From: Rubellimicrobium mesophilum DSM 19309
GTDB lineage: Bacteria; Pseudomonadota; Alphaproteobacteria; Rhodobacterales; Rhodobacteraceae
DNA length: 64,000 bases
Assembly: GCF_000600335.2 (NCBI RefSeq)
Contig: NZ_KK088521.1
Span: 203,933 to 267,932 of the forward strand
Reading direction: 5' to 3'
The notes under the pieces are model-generated. The model saw only the letters and a program-made list of their open reading frames with translations, was not told the origin of the DNA and ran no database searches. Shown here piece by piece: positions 27,158 through 38,405 of this stretch. Numbering within the stretch: the first letter of the stretch is position 1; each line of letters starts with the position of its first letter. The position numbers were made by a program, and so were the translations under genes.

Positions 27158-27294
27158 GATGGTTCTCCGTTTGCTATGCTTTGTCCGGCGGCGCTCACGT
27201 CTCGCCGCTCACCTTGTTGGGGCGGGATGCCCAAGGGCGACGGAGTTGGCCGCCGCCCCTTGCCCTCGGACCCGGCGTTGCCCGGCCCGAAATG

Positions 27295-28311
27295 TCAGAA
27301 CTGGTCCTCGAACTTCTTGGCCAGGTCCTCGATGTTGTCCGGCGGCCAGTCCTCGACTTCCATGCCGAGGTGCAGACCCATGCCGGACAGCACTTCCTTG
27401 ATCTCGTTGAGCGACTTCCGCCCGAAGTTGGGCGTCCGCAGCATCTCGGCCTCGGTCTTCTGGATGAGGTCGCCGATGTAGACGATGTTGTCGTTCTTGA
27501 GGCAGTTGGCCGAACGGACCGACAGCTCCAGCTCGTCCACCTTCTTGAGGAGGAGCGGGTTGAACTCCAGCCCCGCCTCCAGCGCCGAGGCCGTCGCCGA
27601 CTCGGGCTCCTCGAAGTTGAGGAAGATGGAGAGCTGGTCCTGCAGGATGCGCGCGGCGTAGGCCACGGCGTCGTCCGGCGTCAGCGAGCCGTCCGTCTCG
27701 ATCTTCATGGTCAGCTTGTCGTAGTCGAGCACCTGTCCCTCGCGGGTGGGCTGGACGTCGTAGCTGACCTTCTTGACCGGCGAGTAGATGGCGTCGATCG
27801 GGATCAGGCCGATGGGCGCATCCTCGGGCTTGTTCTTGTCGGCCGAGACGTAGCCCTTCCCGGTGTTGACGGTCAGCTCCATGTAGAGCGACGCGCCCTC
27901 GTCGAGGTGGCAGATCACGTGGTCCTTGTTCAGGACCTCGATGCCGGCCGATTCCGAGATGTCGCCCGCCGTCACCGCGCCCGGGCCCTTGGCCTGGACG
28001 GTCAGCCGCTTGGGCCCGTCCACGTCCATCTTGAGCGCCACGCCCTTGAGGTTCAGCACGATGTCGGTCACATCCTCGCGCACGCCCGCGACCGAGGAGA
28101 ACTCGTGCAGGACGTTGTCGATCTGGACCGAGGTGATCGCCCCGCCTTGCAGTGAGCTCAGCAGCACACGGCGCAGCGCGTTGCCGAGCGTGAGGCCGAA
28201 GCCCCGCTCCAGCGGCTCGGCGACGAGGGTCGCCTGGCGCTGCGGATCGTTGCCGGGCCGGACCTCAAGCTGCTGCGGCTTGATGAGCTCGGACCAGTTC
28301 TTGTGGATCAT
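27295..28311 (-). CDS. rpoA: DNA-directed RNA polymerase subunit alpha
   Basis: 338 residues starting [17 protein letters not shown] at ATG 28311. The N-terminal dimerisation domain includes [19 protein letters not shown], which scaffolds beta and beta' assembly; the C-terminal domain (about 250-338) has the [19 protein letters not shown] and [13 protein letters not shown] helices that contact UP elements and activators. Family length is normal. It lies in the alpha operon between rpsK and rplQ. Confidence 0.98.
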   Translation of the reverse strand: MIHKNWSELIKPQQLEVRPGNDPQRQATLVAEPLERGFGLTLGNALRRVLLSSLQGGAITSVQIDNVLHEFSSVAGVREDVTDIVLNLKGVALKMDVDGPKRLTVQAKGPGAVTAGDISESAGIEVLNKDHVICHLDEGASLYMELTVNTGKGYVSADKNKPEDAPIGLIPIDAIYSPVKKVSYDVQPTREGQVLDYDKLTMKIETDGSLTPDDAVAYAARILQDQLSIFLNFEEPESATASALEAGLEFNPLLLKKVDELELSVRSANCLKNDNIVYIGDLIQKTEAEMLRTPNFGRKSLNEIKEVLSGMGLHLGMEVEDWPPDNIEDLAKKFEDQF

Positions 28312-28433
28312 GCGTCCCTCCATTCTCGCGGTGCCCTTCATGTCCAACAAGGCTCCACTCCCGAGGTTGACTGTGAAAAACGGCGAAGCGGGGCCGCGCG
28401 CAGCGCAGCCCCGCCCAAGGATGATGTGCGGCG

Positions 28434-28826
28434 TCAAACGCGGCGGCGCTTCGGCGGGCGGCAGCCGTTGTGCGCGATGGGCGTCACGTCGCGGATCGAG
28501 GTGATGGAGAAGCCCACCGCCGCGAGGGCCCGAAGCGCCGACTCGCGGCCCGAGCCCGGGCCCTGCACCTCGACCTCGAGGGTCTTGACGCCATGCTCCT
28601 GCGCCTTGCGGCCCGCGTCCTCGGCGGCCATCTGGGCGGCGTAGGGCGTGGACTTGCGCGACCCCTTGAACCCCATGGTCCCGGCCGAGGACCACGCGAT
28701 CGCGTTGCCCTGCACGTCCGAGATGAGGATCTTGGTGTTGTTGAACGAAGAGTTCACGTGGGCCACGCCCGCCGCGATGTTCTTCGAGACCTTCTTCTTG
28801 CCGCCGCGGCGGGTATCACGAGCCAT
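28434..28826 (-). CDS. rpsK: Small-subunit ribosomal protein uS11
   Basis: 130 residues ending with the conserved [16 protein letters not shown] tail. uS11 binds 16S rRNA on the platform and shapes the mRNA exit side of the 30S subunit. The N-terminus [18 protein letters not shown] is typical. It is 12 bases from rpsM. A GC-rich stem near 28388-28414 lies in the 122-base gap before rpoA. Confidence 0.97.
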   Translation of the reverse strand: MARDTRRGGKKKVSKNIAAGVAHVNSSFNNTKILISDVQGNAIAWSSAGTMGFKGSRKSTPYAAQMAAEDAGRKAQEHGVKTLEVEVQGPGSGRESALRALAAVGFSITSIRDVTPIAHNGCRPPKRRRV

Positions 28827-28838
28827 CTGTTCTACCCC

Positions 28839-29207
28839 TTACTTCTTCTTGCCGGCGATCGGCTTGGCGGGACCCTTGCGGGTGCGCGCGTTGGTGTGGG
28901 TGCGCTGGCCGCGGACCGGAAGGTTGCGGCGGTGGCGCAGGCCACGGTAGCAGCCGAGGTCCATCAGCCGCTTGATGTTCATGGTGGTCTCGCGGCGCAG
29001 GTCGCCCTCGACCACGTAGTTCTCGTCGATCTTCTCGCGGATGGCGAGGATCTCGGCGTCGGTCAGGCTGTCCACGCGGCGGCTCTCGTCGATGCCGACG
29101 GCGGCGCAGATGTCCTTGGCCGAGGTGGGGCCGATGCCATGGATGTAGGTGAGGGCGATCGGAACCCTCTTCTTGGTCGGGATGTTGACCCCGGCGATAC
29201 GTGCCAC
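28839..29207 (-). CDS. rpsM: Small-subunit ribosomal protein uS13
   Basis: 122 residues starting [20 protein letters not shown], with [21 protein letters not shown] near the end (quoted as [16 protein letters not shown]). uS13 contacts the 30S head, the P-site tRNA and the 50S bridge B1. It is the first gene of the alpha operon here and has a promoter-like sequence at 29362-29390. Confidence 0.97.
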   Translation of the reverse strand: MARIAGVNIPTKKRVPIALTYIHGIGPTSAKDICAAVGIDESRRVDSLTDAEILAIREKIDENYVVEGDLRRETTMNIKRLMDLGCYRGLRHRRNLPVRGQRTHTNARTRKGPAKPIAGKKK

Positions 29208-29361
29208 GTGCGTGGTCCTTTCGTTGCGGCTCCGTGGTGCCGGAGCCTTTTTTCACAACCTGCGGCGCCGGCTCGGCACCGCTCCTCAGAGGTGGTCAGG
29301 CCGGGACAGCGAGCCAATGGCGCGCAGCCCACGGCCGGCGATTCCCCGGCTGGGATGGGGC

Positions 29362-29390
29362 GTCTTAGGGGGATGCACCGGCAGCGTCAA
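29362..29390 (-). promoter_or_regulatory. Putative promoter of rpsM-rpsK-rpoA-rplQ
   Basis: On the minus strand TTGACG (29385-29390) and TAAGAC (29362-29367) are 17 bases apart, in the 204-base gap between adk and rpsM. The gap itself is the largest in the spc-alpha region and fits an internal promoter. Confidence 0.55.
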
Positions 29391-29411
29391 CCCCCTCCGC
29401 TCCGCGGCGGA

Positions 29412-30095
29412 TCAGGCCTCCTGCGGAATCCGGGCGTGGGCCGATGGACGGGCCAGGATGGCCTCGATCTCGGAGGCGACCTCCTCGATCTCGCCCATGC
29501 CGCCGACCGTCCGCAGGAGACGCAGCGCGTGGTAGTAGCCCACCAGCGGCGCCGTCTCCTTGTAGTAGGCGAAGAGCCGGGTCCTCATGCTCTCGGGGTT
29601 GTCGTCCCCCCGGCGCGTGAAGGTGGTCCCACCGCACTTCACGCAATGGCCATCGGCCGGCACGGGCTTCGTCACGTCGTGGTACACTTCGCCGCAGGTG
29701 GCGCAGGTCGACCGACCCGAGACCCGGAGCACCAGCGCCTCGTCGTCCTGGACCCGCATCTCGACCACATGGTCGAGCCGCAATCCTTCCGCCTTCAGCA
29801 TCTCCATGAGGGCGTCGGCCTGGGCCAGCGTCCGGGGGAAGCCGTCGAAGATGACTCCGCCACCCAGGTCGCCCTGCAGGAGCCGCTCGCGGATCAGCCC
29901 GATCACGATCTCGTCGGTGACGAGGTGGCCCTTGTCCATGACCTCGGCCACGCGGCGGCCCATCTCGGTCCCCGACTTCCGCGCCGCGCGCAGCATGTCG
30001 CCGGTCGAGAGCTGCACCATGCCGCGCCGCTCCACCAGCAGGCGCGCCTGCGTTCCCTTGCCGGCGCCCGGCGGTCCCAACAGGACGATGTTCAT
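29412..30095 (-). CDS. adk: Adenylate kinase
   Basis: 227 residues from ATG 30095. P-loop GPPGAGKGT at 7-15; FDGFPRT near 85-91 is the conserved AMP/ATP region. The LID has four cysteines (CATC and CVKC), the zinc-binding LID form. The enzyme equilibrates ATP, ADP and AMP. It is 32 bases after secY in the spc region, the order found in many bacteria. Confidence 0.96.
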   Translation of the reverse strand: MNIVLLGPPGAGKGTQARLLVERRGMVQLSTGDMLRAARKSGTEMGRRVAEVMDKGHLVTDEIVIGLIRERLLQGDLGGGVIFDGFPRTLAQADALMEMLKAEGLRLDHVVEMRVQDDEALVLRVSGRSTCATCGEVYHDVTKPVPADGHCVKCGGTTFTRRGDDNPESMRTRLFAYYKETAPLVGYYHALRLLRTVGGMGEIEEVASEIEAILARPSAHARIPQEA

Positions 30096-30127
30096 GGGCG
30101 ACAGGCCCTCCCCTCTTCGCGACTGTC

Positions 30128-31495
30128 TCAGCGGCGGGCCGGCCCGCCGGTGCGCGGCGTCCGGGCCTTCGAGCGTCCGCGCAGTTGCGACCGCTCGATC
30201 AGCCCTTCGTACTGATGCGCCAGCAGATGGGACTGGATTTGCTGGATCGTGTCCATCCCCACCGACACGATGATGAGCACGGATGTGCCGCCGAAGTAGA
30301 ACGGCACCGCAAGCTGGGACCTGAGGATCTCGGGCAGCAGGCACACGAGCGCGAGATAGGCCGAGCCGAGCACCAGCACGCGGTTCACCACGTAGGTCAG
30401 GTAGTCCGCCGTCTTCTTGCCGGGCCGGATGCCGGGGATGAAGCCGTTCTGGTTCTTCAGGTTCTCCGACACGTCCTCGGTCTTGAAGGCGACCTCGTGG
30501 GTGTAGAAGTAGGTGAAGAACACGATCATCGCGACGAAGAACAGCAGGTAGAGCGGCTGCCCCGGCCCGAAATAGGCCAGGAAGGTGGACATGATCGGCC
30601 CCGAGGTCGAATGCGAGAAGGTCGCGATCGTCGTCGGCAGCAGCAGCAGCGCCGAGGCGAAGACGGCCGGGATCACGCCCGAGGGGTTCACCTTGATCGG
30701 CAGGTGCGACGAGCCGCCGTCGTAGACCTTCATCCCGACCTGCCGGCGCGGATACTGGATGTGGATCTTGCGGAGCGACCGCTCCATGAAGACGATGAAG
30801 CCCAGCACCGCGACGACCATCAGCGCCACGACCAGGATCACCAGCGGGCTGATCGCACCCGTCCGCCCCTGCTCCAGGAAGCGGGCGATGGCGCCCGGCA
30901 TGTTGGCGATGATGCCCACGAAGATGATGAGCGAGACGCCGTTGCCGATCCCGCGCGCGGTGATCTGCTCGCCGATCCACATCAGGAACATCGTGCCGCC
31001 GACCAGCGTGACGATGCAGGCGGCGACGAACTCCCAGCCCGGGCTGTGGGCGAGGTTCCCGGCCTCGAGGCTCACGGCCAGACCGTAGGCCTGGAACCCT
31101 GCCAGCAGCACGGTGCCGTAGCGGGTGTACTGGTTCAGCTTCTTGCGGCCCTGCTGCCCCTCGTTCTTGAGGTTCTTCCAGGGCTCGTACATCGAGGCGA
31201 CGAGCTGGACGATGATCGAGGCCGAGATGTAGGGCATGATGCCGAGGGCGAAGATGCCCATGCGCGACAGCGCGCCCCCGGTGAACATCGCGAGCATCCC
31301 GCCGATGCCGGCGGCCGCGTTGTCCATGAAGTCCTGGAGCGCCGCGCCATCGATGCCGGGGACCGGGATGTAGGTCCCGACCCGGTAGATCACCAGCAGG
31401 CCGAGGGTGAAGAGGATGCGTTGCTTGAGCTCGGTGGCCTTGCCGAAGGCCGCCCAGCTCATGTTCGAGGCCATCTGTTCCGCTGCGCTTGCCAC
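30128..31495 (-). CDS. secY: Preprotein translocase subunit SecY
   Basis: 455 residues with ten predicted membrane helices. [15 protein letters not shown] is the conserved TM2 region, and [15 protein letters not shown] in the large cytoplasmic loop is a strong SecY signature. SecY forms the protein-conducting channel with SecE (encoded at 59517-59714) and SecG. ATG 31495 follows rplO by 105 bases; the C-terminal tail is extended and basic. Confidence 0.97.
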   Translation of the reverse strand: MASAAEQMASNMSWAAFGKATELKQRILFTLGLLVIYRVGTYIPVPGIDGAALQDFMDNAAAGIGGMLAMFTGGALSRMGIFALGIMPYISASIIVQLVASMYEPWKNLKNEGQQGRKKLNQYTRYGTVLLAGFQAYGLAVSLEAGNLAHSPGWEFVAACIVTLVGGTMFLMWIGEQITARGIGNGVSLIIFVGIIANMPGAIARFLEQGRTGAISPLVILVVALMVVAVLGFIVFMERSLRKIHIQYPRRQVGMKVYDGGSSHLPIKVNPSGVIPAVFASALLLLPTTIATFSHSTSGPIMSTFLAYFGPGQPLYLLFFVAMIVFFTYFYTHEVAFKTEDVSENLKNQNGFIPGIRPGKKTADYLTYVVNRVLVLGSAYLALVCLLPEILRSQLAVPFYFGGTSVLIIVSVGMDTIQQIQSHLLAHQYEGLIERSQLRGRSKARTPRTGGPARR

Positions 31496-31600
31496 TAGCT
31501 TTCTCCGTCAAGACCGCGCCGCCGACCGGGGAACCGGCGGCGGCGCGAAGGGGAACTTATCCGGAATGGACGCGGGGTGCGAGGGGGCCGAGGCCCTTTC

Positions 31601-32092
31601 TCACGCGGCGGTGTCCGCCGGAGCCGCCTCGGCCGCCTGCGCGACCTTGAGCGAGCCGCCAGCCGCCTCGACCGCCGCCACCGCGCCGGAGGAGGCGCCG
31701 GTCACCTCGATCGTGACCTTGGACGTGATCGCGCCCTTGGCCAGCACGCGGATGCCGTCGCGCGACCGGCGCAGCACGCCGGACGAGACGAGCACCGCCT
31801 CGGTGATCGGCTGGGCGGCGTCGATCTTGCCCTCGTCGATGAACTTCTGGATCAGGCCCAGGTTGACGACCGCGTATTCCTTGCGGTTCGGCTTGTTGAA
31901 GCCGCGCTTGGGCAGCCGCATGTAGAGCGGCATCTGCCCGCCTTCGTAGCCCCCCAGGGCCACGCCCGAACGGGACTTCTGGCCCTTGATGCCGCGCCCG
32001 GCGGTCTTGCCGACGCCCGAGCCGGGACCACGGCCCACGCGCTTCTTCTTCTTCGCCGCGCCGTCGTTGTCGCGGAGCTCATGCAGTTTCAT
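31601..32092 (-). CDS. rplO: Large-subunit ribosomal protein uL15
   Basis: 163 residues from ATG 32092, starting [20 protein letters not shown]. The glycine-rich [20 protein letters not shown] loop that threads into 23S rRNA is intact (about 19-38). The last 25 residues are an Ala-rich tail. I rejected an upstream in-frame start at 32143, because ATG 32092 matches the family N-terminus. Confidence 0.96.
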   Translation of the reverse strand: MKLHELRDNDGAAKKKKRVGRGPGSGVGKTAGRGIKGQKSRSGVALGGYEGGQMPLYMRLPKRGFNKPNRKEYAVVNLGLIQKFIDEGKIDAAQPITEAVLVSSGVLRRSRDGIRVLAKGAITSKVTIEVTGASSGAVAAVEAAGGSLKVAQAAEAAPADTAA

Positions 32093-32182
32093 GTCGCTTC
32101 TCCTTTCCGGAAGACGCTCCGCCGAGCGACGGGCGGGGCGCACACGGGAAACAGGGCGCCCCCGAGGGCACCCTGGGGGTTC

Positions 32183-32371
32183 TCAGCCCCGCTCCTCGAC
32201 GATGGTGACGAGGTGCGGGATCGCGCGGACCATGCCACGGACCGAGGGCGTGTCCTCGAGCTCGCGGGTCTTGCCGACCTTGTTGAGGCCAAGACCGACG
32301 AGGGTCTGGCGCTGCACGTCGGGACGGCGGGACGGCGAGGCGATCTGCTTGACGACGATGGTCTTCGCCAT
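32183..32371 (-). CDS. rpmD: Large-subunit ribosomal protein uL30
   Basis: 62 residues, [16 protein letters not shown] at the start, matching the short bacterial uL30, with [20 protein letters not shown] in the middle. It is a small 50S protein next to uL13/uL22. Only two bases separate it from rpsE, so translation is probably coupled. Confidence 0.96.
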   Translation of the reverse strand: MAKTIVVKQIASPSRRPDVQRQTLVGLGLNKVGKTRELEDTPSVRGMVRAIPHLVTIVEERG

Positions 32372-32373
32372 GC

Positions 32374-32943
32374 TCAGGCCTCCACGGCTTCGGGCTGCGC
32401 GGCGGTCTCGGGGGTGCGGAGGATGTCCGCCACCTTCTTGCCGCGACGCTGCGCCACGGACCGGGGCGACGCTTCCTTGGTCAGGCCGTCGATGGTCGCG
32501 CGGATCATGTTGTAGGGGTTGTTCGAGCCCAGCGACTTGGACACGACGTCCTGAAGGCCCAGCATCTCGAACACGGCCCGCATCGGACCGCCCGCGATGA
32601 TCCCGGTGCCCGCGACGGCGGTGCGCATCACGACGCGACCGGCGCCCCAGCGCCCTTCGATGTCGTGGTGCAGGGTCCGGCCTTCCCGGAGGGGAACGCG
32701 GACCATGCTGCGCTTGGCCTGCTCGGTCGCCTTGCGGATCGCCTCGGGCACTTCCTTGGCCTTGCCCTTGCCGTAGCCGACGCGGCCCTTCTGGTCGCCC
32801 ACCACCACGAGAGCGGCGAAGCCGAAGCGCTTGCCCCCCTTCACGGTCTTGGAGACCCGGTTGATCGCGACGAGGCGATCGGCGAACTCGGGGGCCGCGT
32901 CCTCGCGGTCCCGACGGTCGCGGCGTTGTTCACGTTCTGCCAT
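32374..32943 (-). CDS. rpsE: Small-subunit ribosomal protein uS5
   Basis: 189 residues. [20 protein letters not shown] is the S5 double-stranded RNA-binding domain signature and [17 protein letters not shown] follows. uS5 lies at the mRNA entrance and helps decoding accuracy. The start at 32943 is 120 bases after rplR, a longer gap than the surrounding genes. Confidence 0.97.
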   Translation of the reverse strand: MAEREQRRDRRDREDAAPEFADRLVAINRVSKTVKGGKRFGFAALVVVGDQKGRVGYGKGKAKEVPEAIRKATEQAKRSMVRVPLREGRTLHHDIEGRWGAGRVVMRTAVAGTGIIAGGPMRAVFEMLGLQDVVSKSLGSNNPYNMIRATIDGLTKEASPRSVAQRRGKKVADILRTPETAAQPEAVEA

Positions 32944-33063
32944 AAGGCATTCCCTTGATGGTGGCGCATCGCGCCGCTTGGATCAACCGCAGTGCCCTTC
33001 GGCCCCGGTCATCGAGGGCGGGCTCTTCGCCCACCCTGCAGGTGCGGACAGACGTCCGCCGCT

Positions 33064-33423
33064 TCAGATCGTCAGCCCGTTCTCACGGGCCGCGTCGGCA
33101 AGCGCCTTGATCTTGCCGTGGAACAGGAAGCCACCCCGGTCGAAATAGGCCTCCGTCACGCCGGCGGCCTTGGCGCGCTCGGCGATGGTCGCGCCGATCT
33201 TGGCCGCGGCCTCGACGTTGTTCTTGCCGACCAGGCCCAGATCCTTCTCTAGCGTCGAGGCGGACGCGAGCGTCACGCCACGGGCGTCGTCGATGAGCTG
33301 GACCGAGATGTTCTTGCTGGAACGGTGGACGGACAAGCGGAGCTTGCCCTCGTTCACCGCCTTGAGCTTGTTCCGAACGCGCATCCGGCGCTTCTGGAAC
33401 AGCTCGAGCTTCGTGCTGGCCAT
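33064..33423 (-). CDS. rplR: Large-subunit ribosomal protein uL18
   Basis: 119 residues with [21 protein letters not shown] at the N-terminus (about 12-32) and the C-terminal [21 protein letters not shown]. uL18 binds 5S rRNA with uL5 in the central protuberance. It lies 12 bases after rplF. Confidence 0.97.
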   Translation of the reverse strand: MASTKLELFQKRRMRVRNKLKAVNEGKLRLSVHRSSKNISVQLIDDARGVTLASASTLEKDLGLVGKNNVEAAAKIGATIAERAKAAGVTEAYFDRGGFLFHGKIKALADAARENGLTI

Positions 33424-33435
33424 GATGTGCGTTCC

Positions 33436-33974
33436 TTACTTCTTCTTGCCTTCCTTGCGGAAGATGAACTCGCCGCGGTAGCGGACGCCCTTGCCCTTGT
33501 AGGGCTCGGGACCCCGGAACTCGCGGATCTCCGCGGCGACCTGGCCCACCTGCTGCGCGTCGTTGCCCTCGATCACGATGACGTCGTTACGGGCCGACGG
33601 CGTGGTGATCTTGATGCCGGCGGGCTGCTCGTAGCTCACGTCGTGCGAATAGCCGAGCGCGAGCCGGAGCGTGTTGCCCTGCATGTTGGCGCGGTAGCCC
33701 ACGCCGGTGATGTCGAGCTCCTTCTTGAAGCCCTGCGTCACGCCGGTGACCAGGTTCTCCACCATGGAGCGCGACATCCCCACTGCTGGCGGGCGCGCTT
33801 GGAGAGGCCGCGCGGCGTTATGGTGACCGCGCCGTTGTCCTGCGCGATCGTCACGTCGTCGGTGGCCTTGAAGGACAGGGTGCCCTTCGGGCCCTTCACC
33901 GAGATGGTCTGGCCGTCGATGGTGGCGGTGACGCCCGACGGGAGCGGAACGGGCTTCTTGCCGATACGGGACAT
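33436..33974 (-). CDS. rplF: Large-subunit ribosomal protein uL6, one frameshift
   Basis: ATG 33974 starts [15 protein letters not shown]; the frame is lost after [10 protein letters not shown]. The second frame resumes at [13 protein letters not shown] and ends with [18 protein letters not shown]. The break is a run of four C at 33778-33781 (GGGG on the coding strand); a fifth joins QQWG and MSRSMV and gives 179 residues, the normal uL6 length. uL6 is near the factor-binding site. A ribosome lacking an intact gene is unlikely, so a sequence error is the better reading. Confidence 0.93.
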
Positions 33975-33984
33975 GGAAGCCTCC

Positions 33985-34377
33985 TCAGAACACGGTGCAG
34001 AGCACTTCGCCGCCGACGTTGGCGGCGCGCGCATGCGCATCGGACATCACGCCGCGCGGCGTCGAGACGATGGACACGCCCAGGCCCTGACGCACCTGCG
34101 GCAGCTCCTTGACGCCCATGTAGACGCGACGGCCGGGCTTGGAGACGCGCTTGATCTCGCGGATCACGGGCGTGCCCTCGAAGTACTTGAGCTCGATGCG
34201 CAGCTCGGGGTGGCCCCCGGCGCCGGTCACCTGCTCGTAACCCCGGATGTACCCCTCGTCCTTGAGCACGTCGAGCACCCAGGCCCGCAACTTGGAGGCC
34301 GGCGTGAGGACCTCGTTCTTGCCCCGCGACTGCGCGTTGCGGATGCGGGTCAGCATATCGCCGATAGGATCGTTCAT
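33985..34377 (-). CDS. rpsH: Small-subunit ribosomal protein uS8
   Basis: 130 residues starting [21 protein letters not shown], ending with [21 protein letters not shown] and GGEVLCTVF. uS8 is a primary 16S rRNA-binding protein of the platform and, in E. coli, a translational repressor of the spc operon; whether that control exists here is not visible. It sits 10 bases from both neighbours. Confidence 0.97.
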   Translation of the reverse strand: MNDPIGDMLTRIRNAQSRGKNEVLTPASKLRAWVLDVLKDEGYIRGYEQVTGAGGHPELRIELKYFEGTPVIREIKRVSKPGRRVYMGVKELPQVRQGLGVSIVSTPRGVMSDAHARAANVGGEVLCTVF

Positions 34378-34387
34378 CGTGACCTCC

Positions 34388-34693
34388 TTACCAGCTCGAC
34401 TTCACCAGCCCGGGGATCTCGCCGTTCGAGCCGAGCTCGCGCAGCATGATCCGGCTGATCTTCAGCTTGCGGTAATAGGCGCGCGGACGGCCGGTGAGCT
34501 GGCACCGGTTCCGCAGGCGGGTGGCCGAGGAGTTGCGGGGCAGCTCGGCGAGCTTGAGCGTCGCCTTGAACCGCTCCTCCACGGAGGCGTTCTTGTCCGC
34601 GGCGGAGGCCTTGAGAGCGGCCCGGCGGGCGGCGTACTGGTCGACCAGCTTCTGCCGCTTCCGCTCGCGTTCGATCATGGATTTCTTGGCCAT
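34388..34693 (-). CDS. rpsN: Small-subunit ribosomal protein uS14
   Basis: 101 residues, the long zinc-free form (C- type): no CxxC ribbon is present, and [20 protein letters not shown] is the family signature. uS14 helps assemble the 30S head. It is 20 bases from rplE and 10 from rpsH. Confidence 0.97.
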   Translation of the reverse strand: MAKKSMIERERKRQKLVDQYAARRAALKASAADKNASVEERFKATLKLAELPRNSSATRLRNRCQLTGRPRAYYRKLKISRIMLRELGSNGEIPGLVKSSW

Positions 34694-34713
34694 GGTGTTC
34701 TCTCTCCCGCGGC

Positions 34714-35276
<563 letters not shown>

Positions 35277-35277
<1 letters not shown>

Positions 35278-35585
35278 CAGATCACGTCCCCCGTGGTCTT
35301 GGCGTAGCGGACCTTGTTGCCGGCCTCGTCGAAGCGGAAGCCGACGCGCGTGGCCTTGCCGTTGGCGTCCACGAGCGCGAGGTTCGACAGGTCGATGGGC
35401 AGCGCCTTGGGCACGCGGCCGCCCTGGCTGGTCTGCGACTGCTTCACGTGGCGGATCGCCATGTTGATCCCGCCGACGACGGCGCGGCCTTCCTTGGGGA
35501 GGACCTGCTCGATCTCGCCGGTCTTGCCCTTGTCGCGGCCCGCGAGCACGACGACGCGATCACCCTTGCGGAGCTTGGCGGCCAT
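35277..35585 (-). CDS. rplX: Large-subunit ribosomal protein uL24
   Basis: 102 residues from ATG 35585, with the KOW motif in [20 protein letters not shown]. uL24 initiates 50S assembly and lies by the exit tunnel. Its start overlaps the rplN stop and its stop overlaps rplE, each by one base. Confidence 0.97.
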
Positions 35586-35953
35586 CACAGCACCTCCGGG
35601 GCGAGCGAGATGATCTTCATGAAGTTCTTGGCGCGCAGCTCGCGCACGACCGGCCCGAAGATGCGGGTGCCGACCGGCTCGCCCTGGTTGTTCAGGATGA
35701 CGGCGGCGTTGCGGTCGAAGCGGATGGTCGTCCCGTCCTCGCGGCGGACTTCCTTGGCGGTGCGCACGACGACGGCCTTGCGGACATCGCCCTTCTTCAC
35801 GCGACCCCGGGGGATCGCTTCCTTGACGGAGACGACGATGATGTCGCCCACCGACGCGTAGCGCCGGTGCGAGCCGCCCAGGACCTTGATGCACTGAACC
35901 CGGCGGGCGCCGGAGTTGTCAGCGACATCCAGATTGGTCTGCATCTGGATCAT
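35585..35953 (-). CDS. rplN: Large-subunit ribosomal protein uL14
   Basis: 122 residues starting [20 protein letters not shown], the uL14 N-terminal signature, with [20 protein letters not shown] in the middle. uL14 binds 23S rRNA at the interface and is the docking site of silencing factor RsfS. The 71-base gap before it is where some bacteria place the spc promoter; I see no clear one here. Confidence 0.97.
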   Translation of the reverse strand: MIQMQTNLDVADNSGARRVQCIKVLGGSHRRYASVGDIIVVSVKEAIPRGRVKKGDVRKAVVVRTAKEVRREDGTTIRFDRNAAVILNNQGEPVGTRIFGPVVRELRAKNFMKIISLAPEVL

Positions 35954-36024
35954 GTGGTTTCTCCCGACCTAAGGGGGGCTGGGAGCCCGTGTCCCCTGGG
36001 TTTCGTTTGAACCGGAAGGGTCGC

Positions 36025-36264
36025 TCAGGCCTGCTCGGCCGTGAGGACCTCCCAGCGCTTCGATGCCGATTTCGGCGCGCATTCGATGATGCGGACCGAG
36101 TCGCCCGTCTTGAACTGGTTCAGCTCATCGTGGGCGCGGTACTTCTTGGACCGTCGGATCGTCTTCTTGAGGATCGGGTGCGTGAAGCGACGCTCGACGA
36201 GGACGGTCACCGTCTTGTCGTTCTTGTCGGAGGTCACGACGCCCTGGAGGATGCGCTTGGGCAT
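36025..36264 (-). CDS. rpsQ: Small-subunit ribosomal protein uS17
   Basis: 79 residues with [20 protein letters not shown] at the N-terminus and [20 protein letters not shown] later, an OB-fold 16S rRNA-binding protein of the 30S body. It follows rpmC by 4 bases. Confidence 0.97.
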   Translation of the reverse strand: MPKRILQGVVTSDKNDKTVTVLVERRFTHPILKKTIRRSKKYRAHDELNQFKTGDSVRIIECAPKSASKRWEVLTAEQA

Positions 36265-36268
36265 GGGC

Positions 36269-36475
36269 TCAGGCCTCTTGCGCGGCCTGGGCCGCCTTTT
36301 CGTTGAGGATGGTCATGACGCGGGCGGCCTCGCGGCGAGCGGACCGCATCCGCGCGGTGTTCTCGAGCTGACCCGTCGCCTGCTGGAAGCGGAGGTTGAA
36401 GCTCTCTTTCTTGAGCTGCGCCAACTGGTCGCGCAGTTGGTCGGGCGTCTGCCCGCGAAGGTCCTTGGCGTTCAT
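36269..36475 (-). CDS. rpmC: Large-subunit ribosomal protein uL29
   Basis: 68 residues, two helices, with [20 protein letters not shown] and [18 protein letters not shown]. uL29 sits at the exit tunnel and binds trigger factor/SRP with uL23. The 88-base gap from rplP is longer than its neighbours. Confidence 0.96.
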   Translation of the reverse strand: MNAKDLRGQTPDQLRDQLAQLKKESFNLRFQQATGQLENTARMRSARREAARVMTILNEKAAQAAQEA

Positions 36476-36563
36476 CGCCGTATCTTCCTCTCAGAAGTCG
36501 GCAGCCAGGCCGCCGCTTTTCCAATGCACAGGGCCCCCGAACGACGGGGGCCCCGCGAAATCC

Positions 36564-36977
36564 CTACCAGTCCTCGCGGACGATGGTGCGCGTCTTGACC
36601 GGCAACTTCATCGCCGCGAGTCGGAGGGCTTCCCTTGCCACATCCTCGGGCACGCCGTCAACCTCGAACATGATGCGGCCGGGCTTCACGCGGCAGGCCC
36701 AGTAGTCCACCGAGCCCTTGCCCTTGCCCATGCGCACTTCGATGGGCTTGGAGGTCACCGGCACGTCCGGGAAGACGCGGATCCAGACGCGACCCTGGCG
36801 CTTCATGTGACGGGTCAGCGCCCGGCGGGCGGCCTCGATCTGGCGCGCGGTGACGCGCTCGGGCTCGGTCGCCTTCAGGCCGAAGGTGCCGAAGTTGAGG
36901 TCCGAGCCGCCCTTGGCGTCGCCATGGATGCGGCCCTTGTGGAGCTTGCGGAACTTGGTGCGCTTCGGTTGAAGCAT
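36564..36977 (-). CDS. rplP: Large-subunit ribosomal protein uL16
   Basis: 137 residues starting [20 protein letters not shown], with [20 protein letters not shown] as the signature (quoted as [16 protein letters not shown]). uL16 is at the A-site side of the 50S and is a late assembly protein. It follows rpsC by 13 bases. Confidence 0.97.
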   Translation of the reverse strand: MLQPKRTKFRKLHKGRIHGDAKGGSDLNFGTFGLKATEPERVTARQIEAARRALTRHMKRQGRVWIRVFPDVPVTSKPIEVRMGKGKGSVDYWACRVKPGRIMFEVDGVPEDVAREALRLAAMKLPVKTRTIVREDW

Positions 36978-36990
36978 TTTTCTCTACTCC

Positions 36991-37728
36991 TTACCGGTCG
37001 CCGCGTTCGCGATCACGGTCGCGACGCTCGGGACGGGCACCACGCGGAACGGCCGAGTCCTGCAGCTCGGCGGCCTTGCGGTCGCGCGCCTGCGGATCGT
37101 GCTCCATGATCTCGCCCTTGAAGATCCAGACCTTGATGCCGATGATCCCGTAGGGCGTCTCGGCCTCGCTCAGCGCGTAGTCGATGTCGGCGCGAAGGGT
37201 GTGCAGGGGCACGCGGCCCTCGCGATACCACTCCGTCCGCGCGATCTCGGCGCCGCCCAGGCGGCCCGACACGTTCACGCGGATGCCGAGGGCGCCCATG
37301 CGCATCGCGTTCTGCACGGCGCGCTTCATGGCGCGGCGGAACGAGACGCGACGCTCGAGCTGCTGGGCGATGCTCTCTCCGACCAGGGCCGAGTCGAGCT
37401 CGGGCTTGCGGACCTCGACGATGTTGAGGTGCAGCTCGGACTTCGTGAGCGCCGCGACCTTCTTGCGCAGCGTCTCGATGTCGGCGCCCTTCTTGCCGAT
37501 GATGACGCCGGGGCGGGCGGCATGGATCGTGACGCGGCACTTCTTGTGCGGACGCTCGATGATGATGCGGCTGATGCCGGCGGCCTTGGCTTCCTTCTTG
37601 ATGAAGTCCTTGATGCGGACGTCCTCAAGCAGCAGGTCGCCGAAGTCCTTGGAGTTGGCGAACCACCGGCTGTCCCAGGTCCGGTTGACCTGCAGACGCA
37701 TGCCGACGGGATTGACCTTGTTGCCCAT
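36991..37728 (-). CDS. rpsC: Small-subunit ribosomal protein uS3
   Basis: 245 residues from ATG 37728. The KH domain carries [18 protein letters not shown], and GLGIRV-like [20 protein letters not shown] is the C-terminal signature. uS3 forms the mRNA entry and has helicase-related function with uS4/uS5. The Arg/Asp-rich tail (about 215-245) is typical for the clade. Its start overlaps the rplV stop by one base. Confidence 0.97.
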   Translation of the reverse strand: MGNKVNPVGMRLQVNRTWDSRWFANSKDFGDLLLEDVRIKDFIKKEAKAAGISRIIIERPHKKCRVTIHAARPGVIIGKKGADIETLRKKVAALTKSELHLNIVEVRKPELDSALVGESIAQQLERRVSFRRAMKRAVQNAMRMGALGIRVNVSGRLGGAEIARTEWYREGRVPLHTLRADIDYALSEAETPYGIIGIKVWIFKGEIMEHDPQARDRKAAELQDSAVPRGARPERRDRDRERGDR

Positions 37729-38120
37729 CAGGCTTGCTCCCCCTGGACAGCGTCGATCTGACGCACGGTGATGGTGAGTTCCGAGAACGGCTTCATGATC
37801 TTGCCGAAGCGGCCACGGGCACGCGGGCGGCCCCGCTTCATGACCAGGTTCTTGCCGACCCAGGCCTCGGCGACGACCAGGCTGTCGACGTCGAGGTTGT
37901 GGTTGTTCTCGGCGTTGGCGATGGCCGATTGGAGGCACTTCTTGACGTCGCCGGCGATGCGGCGCTTCGAGAAGGTGAGGTCCGCGAGAGCGTTCTCGAC
38001 CTTCTTGCCCCGGATCATGGCGGCCACGAGGTTCAGCTTCTGCGGTGAGATGCGCAGCATGCGCGACTTCGCCTGCGCCTCGTTCTCCGCCACGCGGCGC
38101 GGATTCTTCTCCTGACCCAT
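37728..38120 (-). CDS. rplV: Large-subunit ribosomal protein uL22
   Basis: 130 residues. [20 protein letters not shown] and [20 protein letters not shown] (near the extended loop that lines the exit tunnel) mark it. uL22 is the site of some macrolide-resistance changes. Three bases separate it from rpsS. Confidence 0.97.
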   Translation of the reverse strand: MGQEKNPRRVAENEAQAKSRMLRISPQKLNLVAAMIRGKKVENALADLTFSKRRIAGDVKKCLQSAIANAENNHNLDVDSLVVAEAWVGKNLVMKRGRPRARGRFGKIMKPFSELTITVRQIDAVQGEQA

Positions 38121-38123
38121 GGC

Positions 38124-38402
38124 TTACTTCCTCTTGGCTTTCTTGTCGGCGGCGTGGCCGTAGTAGGTGCGCGTCGGCGAGTACTCACCGAACTTCTGGC
38201 CGATCATCTCCTCGGTGACGTTGACCGGGATATGCTTCTTGCCATTGTAGACGCCGAAGGTGAGCCCCACGAACTGGGGCAGGATGGTGGAGCGGCGCGA
38301 CCAGATCTTGATGACCTCGTTGCGGCTCGACCCCCGCGCGGCCTCGGCCTTCTTGAGGACGTAGGCATCGACGAAGGGGCCTTTCCAAACGGAACGCGAC
38401 AT
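38124..38402 (-). CDS. rpsS: Small-subunit ribosomal protein uS19
   Basis: 92 residues, starting [20 protein letters not shown] and ending in a basic tail; [20 protein letters not shown] is the signature. uS19 is in the 30S head near uS13. Three bases separate it from rplB. Confidence 0.97.
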   Translation of the reverse strand: MSRSVWKGPFVDAYVLKKAEAARGSSRNEVIKIWSRRSTILPQFVGLTFGVYNGKKHIPVNVTEEMIGQKFGEYSPTRTYYGHAADKKAKRK

Positions 38403-38405
38403 GGA

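Noticed and set aside
28371..28416. Terminator-like hairpin between rpsK and rpoA
   Set aside because: The stem GCGGGGC/GCCCCGC is real but the T run is 7 bases away, and a terminator there would cut off rpoA, so it is not called a terminator.
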